Shown: positions 1-11,803 of the stretch, piece by piece
Layout: each line of letters opens with the position of its first letter
Position numbering within the stretch: position 1 is the first letter of the stretch
Source: Nyssa sinensis
Taxonomy: Eukaryota > Streptophyta > Magnoliopsida > Cornales > Nyssaceae
Length of the DNA stretch: 64,000 bases
Direction of reading: 5' to 3'
Assembly: GCA_008638375.1 (NCBI GenBank)
Contig: CM018046.1
Span: 43,671,706-43,735,705, forward strand
Program-made: the position numbers and the translations under genes
The notes under the pieces: model-generated
Seen by the model: the letters and a program-made list of their open reading frames with translations, nothing else
The model's database searches: none
Told to the model about the DNA's origin: nothing

Positions 1-1470
1 TCCTAATTAATATAATGTCACGCGTACTTATCAGGCCTAAGTATCTTTAAAATACATACATGATGACCTTATAGCGTTCCATGATTTTTATGTAATTTTT
101 AAACATTAATTTTTATTTTTCTCGAATTCTATCAAACCGATTAAGCTTAATTCACAACATATGGTCAAACATGCAACGAACATGATTCTCCAATCATCCA
201 AAGGTCTTATCTTTAATCCAAGAACACTTCTAATAACTCAAATTTACTTATCAATAACAACCATAATTTAAGTTACCTAATTACACATTTAAATAATTAG
301 GAAACCAATACAATAAGGTGAACTCTCAATTATTCGTATTATTTTGAGCCTCACCTCCTACACCAATAGCTTCATAATATCAAATATGAGTTTCTTGCCA
401 AGTTCCATAATTTTCAAAATTCATTTACTATTTTTCCATAAATTAGTAATATTTTGTCAATTAAAAATTAATAATAATTTATATAATTAGTTTTTGAGTT
501 CGGACCTGAACCACTTGGTTGAGATCGTCAAATATTATAATTTCGATTCTATTTTATCTAATTTAGACTAAGGGTGAACCACACTTCCCGACTCACTTTG
601 GCCCGAGAGTGGGCTTGTGCAAAAAGTGGTCATTTACCCTAACTTTAACACCCAAATTCTGTAATTAGAGCAGTCCATCATTTTTGTTTTTCTTTTTAAT
701 TTCGACCTGAATTTCTCCCTCATTCTTATTCAAATAATGCTAGATATATATGGATTTTGATCATTTTTTCGAGATCTATCCAACTATATAATTTAATTAG
801 ATTAAATCTTTCAAATTTAAAAGAAAACTCAACCCAAAGTTTGGGGTTACAATGTTTTCTTCCAAAACTTTGATCATTTATATCTCTTTAAATGCATCCC
901 ATATTAGACATATTATATATCGAATTAAACCTTATTTCATGGGTAATAAAATTACGTTTCCAATTTATTCAAAGACCATCAAATTCATACTCAAAATCAA
1001 ACCCTAACTTGATTGTTTTATGGTCCTCTTTATTATGAAAAATTATAAGTTAAAAAAGTAATAATTAATTCATAAATTTTCTTACTAAATCACAACAATA
1101 AAATAGTCATACTAATTTGATAAAATCATTAACTTACCTCCATTAATCCCTTCTTCCAAAATTAAATTTCTTTAATCGTCTATAGTATAGTATTTCTCTC
1201 TCTCTCTCTCTCTCTAAAATTTGAGATACGTAAAATAGAGGCTAGGATTTGTCTTGGTCATATATTTATAATAAATTAAACTTTTTATTATTTTATTAGT
1301 GCCACATATTTATTTATATTTTAACTTAGTTCGGACCTAAATTATTTAATTCAATTATATAACATTGTTTATATTTTTATATTAAATTGTACCACTATCA
1401 ATATCTAATTTAATTTTTAATAAGTTCATAAAACTAATTTCATTCAAATACATAGTATATTAAGCCTTAG
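1..1470. other. AT-rich intergenic DNA, no gene seen
   Basis: No open frame of useful length or recognisable protein is present on either strand. The stretch is strongly AT-rich with a short (TC)n run near 1195-1215. Nothing here looks like a conserved exon, RNA gene or intact mobile element. Confidence 0.6.
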
Positions 1471-1474
1471 TAAA

Positions 1475-1565
1475 AATATGGGTTATTATATGAACTCATG
1501 GCCTCCTCTTTATAGGAGAGCATAAGTGACCAACTCAGCTAGCTCCAGTTGATTGTCTATGTGCT
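1475..1565 (-). repeat. tRNA-derived SINE-like remnant
   Basis: Read on the minus strand, this segment has a good RNA polymerase III A-box match (TAGCTGAGTTGG) followed by a degenerate B-box (near GAGTTCAT). A similar, better preserved copy lies at about 56870-56990. The spacing and order suit a tRNA-derived SINE head. No poly(A) tail or target-site duplication was confirmed, so this is a remnant call only. Confidence 0.35.
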
Positions 1566-2334
1566 TTTTACTGTCCTAAAAAGTTACAACTACAAAATAT
1601 TGCACCTAATAGCACAAGGGAATTGGGTATTTTGACTGTTCATTCATTTTAGCTCGAATGTAGATTTGGTTTATAATTTACGAGAACATTAATAAGGCGT
1701 CATGGGAGGACTGATTTTCTATTTGAGCGATACGAGAGTAGACTGTTCACACCGTGATTTTGATTCCTCTTCCTAATGTTATACCCAAAAAAATAAAAAT
1801 AAAACAACAGAAAAAAGAAGATTCGTGGGACTAGACAGAACAGCGGAAGATTTAAATGGTGGTGCACTCACACCAGTCGAAGATAATACTAGCTTTCGAT
1901 TTGGACAAAAGTGAATGAATTGGATTGGGCTTCGTCCATATCGAACAAAGAACAATGTGTTTCAAATTGGGCCAACACAAGGCCAGGCTTTACGTTCCAG
2001 CATTAATTGGAGTGATTGTGGACTATGGCTTAAGTCCACTGTTAATGGGCCAGCACAATTTCATGAACAAGTGCATTTAAAACGTGTATTCTATTTCTGG
2101 CCCAACAACAAATTCAGTGCATGCCTTAAACGATTTTTGAGAGGCTGATCAAGTAGATGACATACATTGATCAGTACATTCAATTGGCCACGTTCAACCA
2201 AACCAGCCCAATTTGTCGCGCATGTGCGTTAAGGATCTTTATGGTCATATTTTAATAACTCAACTTCTCTAAGTGAAAGAACACACAATCCATCAAAATA
2301 TGAAACATGCCTTCCTTGTTTTGTCCTATGAAAC

Positions 2335-2340
<6 letters not shown>
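1566..2340. other. Intergenic DNA, no gene recognised
   Basis: The interval around 1900-2230 is less AT-rich than its surroundings and holds a 77-codon open frame, but that frame has no recognisable domain and no homologous context. Nothing else is visible. Confidence 0.5.

Positions 2341-2370
<30 letters not shown>
2341..2370. repeat. (AT)n microsatellite
   Basis: Fifteen uninterrupted AT dinucleotides, preceded by a short GT run. It is a simple repeat and probably length-polymorphic. Confidence 0.95.
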
Positions 2371-2373
<3 letters not shown>

Positions 2374-2412
2374 CTTAACAATATAATTTGTATTGATGTT
2401 ATGTAGGTTTCG

Positions 2413-2595
2413 AGGAAGGGAGAGGACGAGCCTTCGCACAAACAGTAAGGTTGTTTCCTTGTGACTTGGAAGTCACAGATTTAAGTCACGAAAATAATTT
2501 TTCGCTTGCGAAGATATAACTGCATACATCTAACTCTACCAGGACCCATAGTGATAGGAGTCGTTTACATTGAATTTGCCTTTATTTAGGTTTCA
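2413..2595 (+). repeat. Degenerate tRNA-derived SINE
   Basis: The order of sub-motifs (AGTAAGGTTG; a GTGACTTGGAAGTCAC palindrome; a degraded B-box; CGCTTGCGAAG; TGCATACATCTAACTCTACC; then GACCCATAGTG) matches a widespread plant retroposon family, which normally reads GGTAAGGTTG, GTGACCTGGAGGTCAC, GGTTCAAGCC and so on. Many C-to-T and G-to-A changes mark it as old. The family was recognised from memory; no search was run. Confidence 0.5.
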
Positions 2596-2838
2596 AGGAA
2601 AGGAATAGTGAATAATTTTTCTTTTCATTGTGTCCATCCCTCATTCCACTGAGAAAGAAGAAGCAAAGATTCATTAGTCTTGGGTAGGGGTGCACATGGG
2701 TTGGGTTATAGCAGAATCAGAACTTACTCGATTTTAGGCAATTCTAAAAAAATAAAGCCAGAATTGGAATCGTGAACTATTGGACCCAACGCGACCCAAC
2801 CTGAACCGAACATTTTGGGTTAGGTTGGGTCAGTTCAG

Positions 2839-2894
2839 TTTTTTTTTTTTTTTTTTTTTTTTTTACAGAAACCAAAACTAAAAAAAAAAACTCT

Positions 2895-2929
<35 letters not shown>
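2839..2929. repeat. Poly(T), poly(A) and (AT)n cluster
   Basis: A run of about 26 T (2839-2864) is followed by a short A-rich stretch and an (AT)n tract at 2897-2928. The poly(T) abuts a segment (2686-2840) rich in GGGTTGGGT/GACCCAACC motifs. It may be the tail of an unidentified minus-strand retroposon. Confidence 0.7.
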
Positions 2930-2931
<2 letters not shown>

Positions 2932-3533
2932 ATGAAAATTAAGCTATTTAAGCATTTATGACATTTTGATAATAAAGAAAAAACTTGATATAATAGTGGT
3001 TTGGAAAAAGGAAATTAATAACTTAATTTATAAATTTTTTTTGTTAACCAATACTTTTGATTTTTTACTGTCTCGTTGATTTGTGACTTAAAATCATAAT
3101 ACCAAAAAATAAAATACTCACTACTATATCAGATAATTAAAAGAAAGTTTGTAAACTTAAAATCATATTTTGTATCCTTCTTTTTAACTCATCAAGTTGG
3201 GTGAGGAAATGCAAGAGGAAAGAGAAATTTGGAATATCTTTTTTGTAATGCAAATATAAAAGCAAATTAAAGAGGTTATGATGATTGGTCAATAAATCTT
3301 TCAAGATTTTTTTTATAAATAAAATTAGAACAAAAAAGAGTTGATAAAAAAAATTATGATTTGAGTTCTAGACTAGGTCAGGTTACCCATGTGTTTCATG
3401 TGCCATTTTATCTTTTATTCTGAGCATGTGTTTCACGAAGTGCATGCTCAATTATCACATGGAGTTTTTCCTGTTCCTCATGTCATGTATCTGCTCCATG
3501 CACCTGCACCCTTCCATTTCTAGAAAACTTTTT

Positions 3534-3805
3534 GGCAAATTATTGAATGGTCCCGGCACCACGATAGTTCGTTGCTGATAATTTTGAAAAGTCATAATCA
3601 ATATTATCTTTTATGCGGGCCAGGTTTCCAGCTACTAGCATCGACGGGTCCTGCTGATAATTTTGAGAAAATTGTTGGCAAATTATTGAATGGTCCTGAC
3701 ACCACGATAATTACTTGCTGATAATTTTGAGAAGTCATAATCAATATTATCTTTCATGTGGGATAGGTTTCCAGCTACTAGTAGCATCGACGGGTAGCAC
3801 GGGTT
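3534..3805. repeat. Two-copy tandem duplication, 143-bp period
   Basis: The unit beginning GGCAAATTATTGAATGGTCC at 3534 recurs at 3677. It continues in both copies through the CACCACGATA, GCTGATAATTTTGA and TTTCCAGCTACTAG motifs. The copies differ by scattered substitutions and small indels. No coding content is seen. Confidence 0.85.
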
Positions 3806-3814
3806 TTAGAAATT

Positions 3815-4880
3815 GAATTTATAATTAAAATAAAAAATTTCTTTTGAATTTTGGTTATGTTTTTTTTCTTCTTAAATTTAACAGGGATAAGGTTAGAACT
3901 TATCACATGTACAACTAATAATATTGGTAGGTGATTAGCATTGTATATAGTAGATGGTTTGTTGAGGTTTAAATGAGTGTGTTAGGTAAGGATAATTTTG
4001 ACTTTTTCTATGACTTTATGAGGAAAAAAAAAAGCCTAAAATAAAGGGAAAAAAGAGGAAAATAGTCCGGACTAAGAGATTACACTCTTCTACCTCTTAG
4101 GAAAGTTTTTAAGTTAGTTCAGTCATTATTACTTCCTTTAACTGGTAAGAAATGTAGGTTATTAGTCCTAGTCCTAATAGTAGGACAAAGCAGCAAACCA
4201 ATAGGAAAATAAGCCCAAACATGCTTTTAGTCTAACAAAGCAAGTGATATGAACATGTAAAGCTAAGCAAAGAGGATGAAGATGGCAAAGTCATTATCAA
4301 CCAAGAGGTGAAAGCAAGGTAGGAAAGCTAATGTTTGCCCTATAGATGAGTAATATAAAGCTAGCTCATTGGAACCAATAGCAGAAAGCTAAGCAAGTAA
4401 GGTAAACCAATCTACTAAGCTCATTAATGCAGTCAAGCTATCTTACTAATTATAAGAGAGGGCAAGAAAGGAAGTAAAGATACGGCGAGTCTAGTAATAA
4501 AAAAATTCTTTTGAATTTTGATTATATTTTTTTTTGCTTAAATCTAACATGTATAAGGCAAAAACCTATCACATGTACAAACCAACGGATTAGGATTCTT
4601 TGTATTACATTTTCTCCCAATTTTTCTCAATTTGGGTTTCGATATATGCATGCCACATTATCTATTTGCTAAAAAATAATTAAATCACAGATGACGTGTA
4701 ATGTATATAGAATATCTTGAGAAAATTTGAGGGAATGAATAATGGGAGGTGTCAAGTCCTACAACCAACTTGATTAGCATTGTGGAATTGATAGTTTGTT
4801 GAGGTTTAGATGAGTTTGTTAGATGAGGACAATTTTGATTTTTTTCTTTCTATGACTATATTAGAGAAAAAAAAGAGAGG
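3815..4880. repeat. Diverged direct repeats in AT-rich DNA
   Basis: Segments near 3838-4035 and 4508-4875 share ordered blocks: TTCTTTTGAATTTTG, TATCACATGTACAA, TGATTAGCATTGT, TTTGTTGAGGTTTA and TATGACT. About 0.5 kb of unrelated sequence separates them and the second copy holds extra sequence. It could be an old tandem duplication or the ends of an unidentified element. No terminal TG/CA or target-site duplication was established. Confidence 0.5.
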
Positions 4881-5785
4881 GGAGAATGAAGAAAAAAAGA
4901 GAACAATAGAAAGTAAATAGAGAGAATGTAGAGGATACTCTTTTGGTACATCAGCGATCAAATTAGAGAAACCAAAAATTATTGAAACACCACAAAACAT
5001 ACTAGGTTTAAGGTAGTATATATCCAGAAAATTTATGGTCACGCATATAGGATTTTGAAATGTGGCATACACTAATTTTATTTTCGAATATAATTATGAT
5101 ATTATTTATAGAACGTGTCAGAATTTGGTATGCATAATCAGGAAATTCTTTCATACTATCTTACTACTTGTTTTTTTTTTTTTTCGAACACTACTAGGTC
5201 ACATCTATGTTATACTTGAACATTCAATCCACAACCAAAAAAATAAAGAAAAGGAAAAAATATTATTAAAAAAATCGAACTCGTGCATGTGTTTAATAAT
5301 ACTATATGTTTCTTTAGATATTATTAGAAAATCAATTTACTTTGGATGACCACTTAATTAGTAAAAGGGGTGATTCACAATCAGAACTTTTATAAAGAAT
5401 TTTCATAGCCATATCCATATATATATATATATATATATAGTATCAGATCAACTTCTTTCGACTTTTATTTAGCTAAACTTTTCACAATTGAAGTTTGGCG
5501 CCATGTAACAGCTTCTTTTCTACCGGACAAACTCTTACATTTTGATTTATTGGGAGTTTGAGAGGTTTAGAGCACATCATCGATCATACGCATTATGTGC
5601 ATGAACAAGAATATATTTAAAAAGATCATCCCCATTTTGAAGATTCAGTTTCTGTGATCTTAACAGTGACCATAGCAAAAAGAATCCTAGATGTTGTTCT
5701 AGTAGACATAGTTCTCAAACTCCCCCTCCCAAAAAAACCCTCGAATCCATAAGGGGTGGCATTTGTAGATCCGATCAGTATCTCT
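4881..5785. other. Intergenic DNA, no gene recognised
   Basis: AT-rich sequence with an (AT)n run around 5418-5440 and several short open frames lacking recognisable domains. Nothing else is supported. Confidence 0.5.
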
Positions 5786-6082
5786 GAGCATCTCCAACAA
5801 AGCCATATTATGCCTACACTCATGACTTGTCCCACTCTAACCATGCTAACTAAAATGAGTATCTACTTTTATATTTTAATCTATTTTTGTTTTTCTCCTC
5901 TCTCTCTCTCTCTCTCTCTCATCTTCAATTCCCACCACCCTCTCTTTTGCAGTTACTTTTCTACTAAATTTTATTTTATCTCTCTTTCCTCGCACAGTAG
6001 GCGTGTATGCCTCCCATCAAACACTGTTTATCTGCTGAAGGCATTTTTTTCTCATGTGTTGCCTCTCATGTTGGAAGTGCTC
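5786..6082. mobile_element. Putative MITE with 14-bp terminal inverted repeats
   Basis: The segment begins GAGCATCTCCAACA and ends TGTTGGAAGTGCTC. The reverse complement of the end matches the start at 12 of 14 positions. The GAGCATCTCCAAC terminus is common in plant MITEs. The interior is about 300 bp, non-coding and contains a (TC)n tract. No clean target-site duplication was found, which lowers confidence. Confidence 0.45.
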
Positions 6083-7014
6083 AATTTGAGTATTAGGGAG
6101 ACAAAATGACGGTTAAGATTTATGTCTCTTGTAGGCAGTGATGTCTCCCCCCTTTTGGAGGTTCTCTAAGCAGAGGAAATTCAATTCTGATTTTTTTTTT
6201 TTTTTTAATGATAAAATGGTCGCTCACTTACGTCCCTTTAAATAATGAAATAGTCCAAATCTTTATAGGACACAAAAATAATAAAAATTTTAGAAAGTTA
6301 TCAAAATTGATAAATTTGAGTTAATTAAGCTCAAATTTAAGTAATATAAAGTATTAAGGCTATTTTAAAATAAGCCGGAGTACAACATAATTTCTTTTAG
6401 ACAAAGTTAATTGTGACTAAATCAAAATAGCAAAAACACTAATTTGGATGCTTAAATAATGAAATCTGGCAGAAAAAACAACATGTCTCCTGGTCAATTG
6501 TGATGAATTTTGATCTCCACATCATTTCAGAAAGAACATGGGTATGTCAGATCAAATTGGACAGTGTCCCCCACATATCTGTAAGTAGTACAAACACAGT
6601 GTAATTTGTTTTTTGCGTAATAGTAAACTCACCTAAATAATAATAAAAAATCACCAAATTTATTTTTGTGTTAATTAATATGGGTTATCATAATTCTACT
6701 TTAAATATAAATATAAGAACAAATTATATCCATTAATTTTAAAAATATTTTAACATATTAGTAGATAAATAAATAAATAATCAAATATGATATATAAAAG
6801 ATTTCTCTAAGTTTTAATAAGTTAGAACAATCTGCTTTACATCTGTGCTAGTATATTCTTTTAAGAGTATTATTACATTTATCAAATTTATTTACCTACT
6901 AACCTGAATTTTTATAATTCCTTTTTAAAATTTAAATGAAAAACAATTAATTTAAAAAATATGCACCCATAATTTCTCTTCTTTAATTTAATGGGTTGAA
7001 TAGCTGCTGATGTA

Positions 7015-7055
<41 letters not shown>

Positions 7056-7125
7056 ATTTTGGGGCCTTGAATAGAAGGCTTCCTCTCAACGTGGTAAATG
7101 AAAATGGTGTTTATTCTCAGACAAC
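6083..7125. other. AT-rich intergenic DNA
   Basis: No gene or element recognised. A (TA)n microsatellite lies at about 7019-7051. Confidence 0.6.
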
Positions 7126-7129
7126 ATTA

Positions 7130-7622
7130 ATGCAGTGCACATTTATGTTTTATTCATCAAGTACTAATGACCTTAAGAATGAAAAAGAAAAAAGTACTAA
7201 ATCACATTAATACAGTGCACATTTTATGTTTTATATATCAAGTACTAATCACCTTAAGAGGGAAAAAGAAAACAGAGAAGATGACAATTAAGGTGGTGGC
7301 TGATAGAAAATAGAGGGCACTGCTGATTGATCATCGGATAAAAGAGCATTACTAATCTCAATCACAAAGATTAATCACCTTAAGAGGGAAAAAGAAACAA
7401 GAGAAGATGACAATTAAGGTGGTGGCTGATAGAAAATAGAGGGCACTGATTGATCATCGGATGAAAGAGCATTACTAATCTCAATCACAAAGATTAATCA
7501 CCTTAAGAGGGAAAAAGAAACAAGAGAAGATGACAATTAAGGTGGTGGCTGATAGAAAATAGAGGGCACTGATTGATCATCGGATAAAAGAGCATTACTA
7601 ATCTCAATCACAAAGATTAAAT
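7130..7622. repeat. Tandem repeat (three units of 123-126 bp) downstream of the bHLH gene
   Basis: A unit starting CACCTTAAGAGGGAAAAAG occurs at 7250, 7376 and 7499. Each copy runs through AAGATGACAATTAAGGTGG, ATAGAGGGCACTG, TGATCATCGGAT and ATCTCAATCACAAAGATTAA. The last two copies are nearly identical. A shorter duplication of about 75 bp precedes it at 7130-7258. The array ends about 100 bp past the bHLH stop codon, so it may lie in that gene's 3' untranslated or terminator region. Near-identity implies recent expansion. Confidence 0.9.
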
Positions 7623-7718
7623 CACGTGATGTACATGTAGTAATCACGTTGTGAAAAGATTAATCTTTCTGACTGACATTGCTCCTCACTGGTACAATAC
7701 TGAACTGAAAAAGAAAAA

Positions 7719-9134
7719 CTAATTTTCAAATCTTCTAAGTAGGGCTGCTTTCAAAGCTTCTTCACTTAATCCCAATCCCTCGGGAACTTTAACCACAACG
7801 TCCTGAAGCATGAGATCCTTGACGTTTAGTACACTGGCGTGATGAACTCGAAACTCGAGGTCACGAAGCGCGTCCATCAATCGTGCTGACGGGTAATTCA
7901 CGTCCGGACACTGTACTCGAATCATCGCATCCGAACCTAGAATTTTTACATCCACGTCCATTCCAACAGTTCCGTACCCTGAGCAAGACCGTGTTTGGTC
8001 ACCACTGCCTGAACTGCTTCGATTGTCAAACATATCAAAACCACCACCGATCTTTCTTCTCTGTGATTCCACACGCAATTTGGACTCCAACTCTTCAATT
8101 TTAGCTTTAAGTTCCTTGATATATGTTACTGCGTCTGCAAGTAGAGATGCTTTGTCCATTTTTGACACATTCGGAACTACACTCCGGAGCGCGTAGAATC
8201 GGTGGTTAAGCTTCTCCCTCCTTTGCCGCTCCGCCTCGACGTGGTTCTGTCCCGTTTCTTTTGCTATAATTGGCTTTCTCCCTCTTTTCTTTGACCTAAG
8301 ATCCATGGTAGATTCGGAGGCAAAAGCTCCTTCGAAATCTGAGTGCCCGGAGTCAGAAGATGACCGGCCGTTTGTGGCCATCGCTTCATTCTTTGTATCA
8401 CCTTCTTGCTGCTGCTGCTTCTCTCCCAGAACATCGAAGATGGAAGAATTCCTATTGGGAACTGGAATCTGACTGTCACGGTTGCCGGGCTGTTCCGATA
8501 TCATGCCGATACTTTCTGAACCGAAAAGAGACTTGGCTAGTTGCATCAGTCCCCAATCTTCTTTGATCATATCTGAGGATCCCAATTCAACAACCCCAGA
8601 AGAAGTTGCAATGCAAACCAAAGTTACAATACCATGTACATGAGCTTCTTTAGCTCTCTCGCAATCATAAAATTGTAAGTCTTGATTACCAGAGAGCCAG
8701 ACATAAGCACCACTGCTGAAAGCTCGGCCGAGAATGTCATCTCCGTCGACAAATGATCTGGTCACAGAAACCATGTAGAACCATTCAGAATCGGTGACTT
8801 CGCCATCAACAAGACCATCAATGTCCGAGGAATTATCACTGAAAAGAGCTTGAATTCCTCTGGCCACCTTCTTTTTCTCCAAATCAAGCCCAAACTTTAC
8901 TTGGCCATTTCCATTGCTAGCTTTGGATGCGAAGTCTTTGGTGCCTCGGAAATGGCCATCACCCCATGATAGAACAAAGCGATCGCTGCTATCTTTTGAT
9001 GCCTGCCAGAAGATGGCATAGACCCACCATTCCGGCCGGCTTTTAACGATGAATTGTAGGCGTTGTTGAAGTGAAGGCGATGTTCCTTGAAACAGAAGTG
9101 ACGATGAAGAAGATGAAGAGAGAATCTCATCCAT
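7719..9134 (-). CDS. MYC2/bHLH14-like bHLH transcription factor
   Basis: This encodes a 471-residue nuclear transcription factor of the plant MYC class (bHLH subgroup IIId/IIIe, which holds jasmonate regulators such as MYC2, bHLH14 and the JAM proteins). Residues 20-205 form the bHLH-MYC N-terminal domain, with [12 protein letters not shown] at 33-44, SWGDGHF at 56-62 and a [12 protein letters not shown] segment at 193-204 where JAZ-interaction and activation sequences normally sit. A basic patch (KKRGRK, 282-287) precedes the bHLH at about 292-345. The DNA-contact residues H298, E302 and R306 fit E-box/G-box binding. An ACT-like dimerisation region ends the protein (391-465). The single uninterrupted exon is normal for this subgroup. 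The start is the first methionine, with CT-rich leader sequence upstream. The exact orthologue is uncertain: its length and N-terminus suit bHLH14-like proteins best. Confidence 0.95.
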   Translation of the reverse strand: MDEILSSSSSSSLLFQGTSPSLQQRLQFIVKSRPEWWVYAIFWQASKDSSDRFVLSWGDGHFRGTKDFASKASNGNGQVKFGLDLEKKKVARGIQALFSDNSSDIDGLVDGEVTDSEWFYMVSVTRSFVDGDDILGRAFSSGAYVWLSGNQDLQFYDCERAKEAHVHGIVTLVCIATSSGVVELGSSDMIKEDWGLMQLAKSLFGSESIGMISEQPGNRDSQIPVPNRNSSIFDVLGEKQQQQEGDTKNEAMATNGRSSSDSGHSDFEGAFASESTMDLRSKKRGRKPIIAKETGQNHVEAERQRREKLNHRFYALRSVVPNVSKMDKASLLADAVTYIKELKAKIEELESKLRVESQRRKIGGGFDMFDNRSSSGSGDQTRSCSGYGTVGMDVDVKILGSDAMIRVQCPDVNYPSARLMDALRDLEFRVHHASVLNVKDLMLQDVVVKVPEGLGLSEEALKAALLRRFEN

Positions 9135-9300
9135 AGCAGCTTCTTGTTTGAAGTAGCTAGTTTGTTTTTTGTTTTGCTTAGTTTTGAAAGAAAGAGTGAG
9201 AATAAGGAAGATAATGAATTAGGTTTGCTTATAGTCTTGTGAGAGAAGAGAGAAAAGAAAAGAAAGAAAATGAATGCGAATATACAAGCAATTTTATCGC
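9135..9300 (-). promoter_or_regulatory. Probable 5' leader and core promoter of the bHLH gene
   Basis: On the minus strand a TATA-like TGTATATTCG lies about 145-155 bp upstream of the start codon (around 9279-9288). It is followed by a long CT-rich tract (9245-9275), a common feature of plant 5' untranslated regions. Assigned by position and composition only. Confidence 0.4.
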
Positions 9301-9433
9301 ATAAAAAGGCCGTGAATCTTGTAGCAAAACAAGAGGGGGCGTAAATATGAGAATTGCATATACTCTTACTGCTTTTAGTTACATCATCACCTGCTTGTCA
9401 AAATATATAAACATACATACATATACACACACA

Positions 9434-9439
9434 CACGTG
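9434..9439. promoter_or_regulatory. G-box (CACGTG) upstream of the bHLH gene
   Basis: A perfect CACGTG lies about 300 bp upstream of the start codon, between a (CA)n and an (AT)n repeat. MYC-class bHLH proteins bind this motif, so autoregulation or cross-regulation is possible. It could also arise by chance at the edge of the CA repeat. Confidence 0.4.
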
Positions 9440-10855
9440 TATATATATATATATATATATAAAGTAAAATACATAGCTTGTATTTTTATTGTACCATCAA
9501 CTATGATGTAATTTGTTGAAAAGTAAAATTTTATGACTCAAGTAATTTCACTCATGCTCATGTATTATTGTCATATTAGATAATTTAGTTGATTGTTCAT
9601 GAGAAAGGAAGCTGACTCATGCAACACTTTTTTTTCACATTGAATGGGTGAAGTTAAATGAGTGAAGTTATTTAGGTCATAAAATATTATTCTTTATTAA
9701 ATCACCGATTAGTGATACATCATATTAAATATATATAAATAAGTAAATAAATTTGTAATAATATTATGCTTATTTTTAAATTTTGAGTGATGATATTTGT
9801 TTTAAATTTGTATAGCAATTTTTTCATTTTAAATGAGTTGGCAATTAATTATTGATTGGACAATGAATAATGTGATTAATTCATTATTAATAATTTTATA
9901 AAATATCATTTGAAATGTAATATTTGATATACAAATTTGAGACATTTAGTATTATTATTATTAATATTAAATTTATTACGTATTATTTACTTAATTGACT
10001 TAATTATATTATAATGATTCAATATCACTTCGTGGTGTGATTTTAAAACTATTATAACACCATCACGTATAAACAATTTTAATAAATAAATGTGTTAAAC
10101 TTATATTGTTTTTTAAACATAACATTACTCATAAATTTGAGACATCTATAATTTGTTTCTCTTTATTTTTATTAGGATGTGACATTATATTATTTTTAAA
10201 AAATTATATAATATCTGAAACTCAAATTATGGCAGGATAAGTAAACATATTGGCATTTAGCACAATGATTTTGATTTGAGGTGTGAACTCCGGCCTTGGC
10301 TGTGCTCTCATCCCATCTAGTAGAAAACAGTGATTGAATGGACCGAACCGACCACGGTCGGTGGTCCAAAATCCCAAGAAAGAACAGTGTTTAATTCGCA
10401 ACAATCTAGGAAAATCTCGCTGTCTTAATTATAAACCAATCACATAAGTAATATACCCATATATTATTTTTAATTAAAACTAAATAATCACAAAAAATCC
10501 TGTAATTACATAGGTTAGATATTAAGATTGTGAGACATATTTTGGTAGGAAAATATTCTTCTTATCTAGCTTGCATTTAAATACTCCCCTAAAAAAATGC
10601 AAATCTCTACACAGTATGATAAGGAGATTAATTTCCTCTCGATTTCGCTCTTTGCTGTTATCTATTTTACAGAATTTTTTTTAATATTACTAATATAGTA
10701 ACGTGGTAATGTATCATTTTGATGATACTTTATCATGTATAATATGTTACACTAATAGTACTATTAAAAAAATATATTACAATGTGCTATACCAAAACCC
10801 ACCAAAGAATATCTGCCATTTCACTAATTTTCCTCCCACACTAATTCTAGTTTCT
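9440..10855. other. AT-rich intergenic DNA
   Basis: Begins with an (AT)n tract at 9440-9461. No gene or intact mobile element seen; several short AT-rich frames have no recognisable content. Confidence 0.6.

Positions 10856-10858
<3 letters not shown>

Positions 10859-10932
<74 letters not shown>
10859..10932. repeat. Compound (CT)n(AT)n microsatellite
   Basis: About 29 CT dinucleotides (10859-10916) run directly into an (AT)n tract. This is the longest CT microsatellite in the window. Confidence 0.95.
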
Positions 10933-11231
10933 TTTAAGAGTTTGCCTCTGTTATTAAAATTGAATTTCGATAAGTGATAGAAAATGACCCTAAAATTTTA
11001 TAATTTTTAATAAATAAATAAATTGACCTATTATTTTATTTAGTAATTAAATATTGTGATATAGTATGGCATCTTCAATCCCAATTAACCCAAAAATTAA
11101 ACGAACAACCCTTGACTCGAACTCTCTTTCATATTATTAAACTATTCAAATATAAATTTTCTATTATCAATACTTGTAAATCACGAGTTCTTTGAACGTG
11201 TGATTAAGAAAATAAATTCTCAATAAATAAG

Positions 11232-11798
11232 TGATACGCCATAAAGCGACAGATCAGTTTCCACATGACACGTGTAACTTTAAAACTTCCGAAACTCATC
11301 CATCCGGAGCAGGTTTAAACATATGGCTTTCAGAGCTTCCTGATCGGAAGCCCATGCAACCCTCAAACTCATCTCAAGCTGAGAAGGCACTACGAACATG
11401 CACGAGAAGTTTTCGAGCTTATCACCGCCTTAAGCACCCTATTGAGCTAAGAATAAGGAAACAATATTCAACAAGAAAACTGCCACCCATAGATATCGTT
11501 CAAGCGCAGTGTCCAAAATGGTAACTGCCGTTCTCTAATGATCAAATCCTTACTTTCACAACTCCAAATCCTAATCAACTTAGAAAGATCTACAACCTAT
11601 AAATAAAGCTTTAAGGTGCGCTCTTTATTTTTATGCTCATTCAATTACTTTCAATTATAATATTTCAATTCAGTTTATTGACTTTATCATTGGAGCGGCT
11701 ACTGCTGGAGCCAACCCGGTGGCCTTCTGATCTCCTTCTTTGAATGTTCAACAGGCAAAGTGAAACAGAGCCCCCACAGATAAGAAAGTGCAACATTA
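11232..11798 (+). mobile_element. Solo LTR of a Tat-type gypsy element (567 bp)
   Basis: It begins TGATACGCC and ends GTGCAACATTA, where the family consensus end is GCAGCATCA. It is flanked by a perfect 5-bp target-site duplication, ATAAG, at 11227-11231 and 11799-11803. Its 3' half parallels the E1 LTR: CCTATAAATAAAGC TATA region, GGAGCGGCTACTGCTGGAGCC and CCGGTGGCCTTCTGATC. No internal element sequence remains, so it is a solo LTR left by LTR-LTR recombination. The 97-codon open frame inside is not a gene. Confidence 0.9.
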
Positions 11799-11803
11799 AT
11801 AAG

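Noticed and set aside
11231..11524. 97-codon open frame
   Set aside because: It lies wholly inside the 567-bp solo LTR and has no recognisable protein content.
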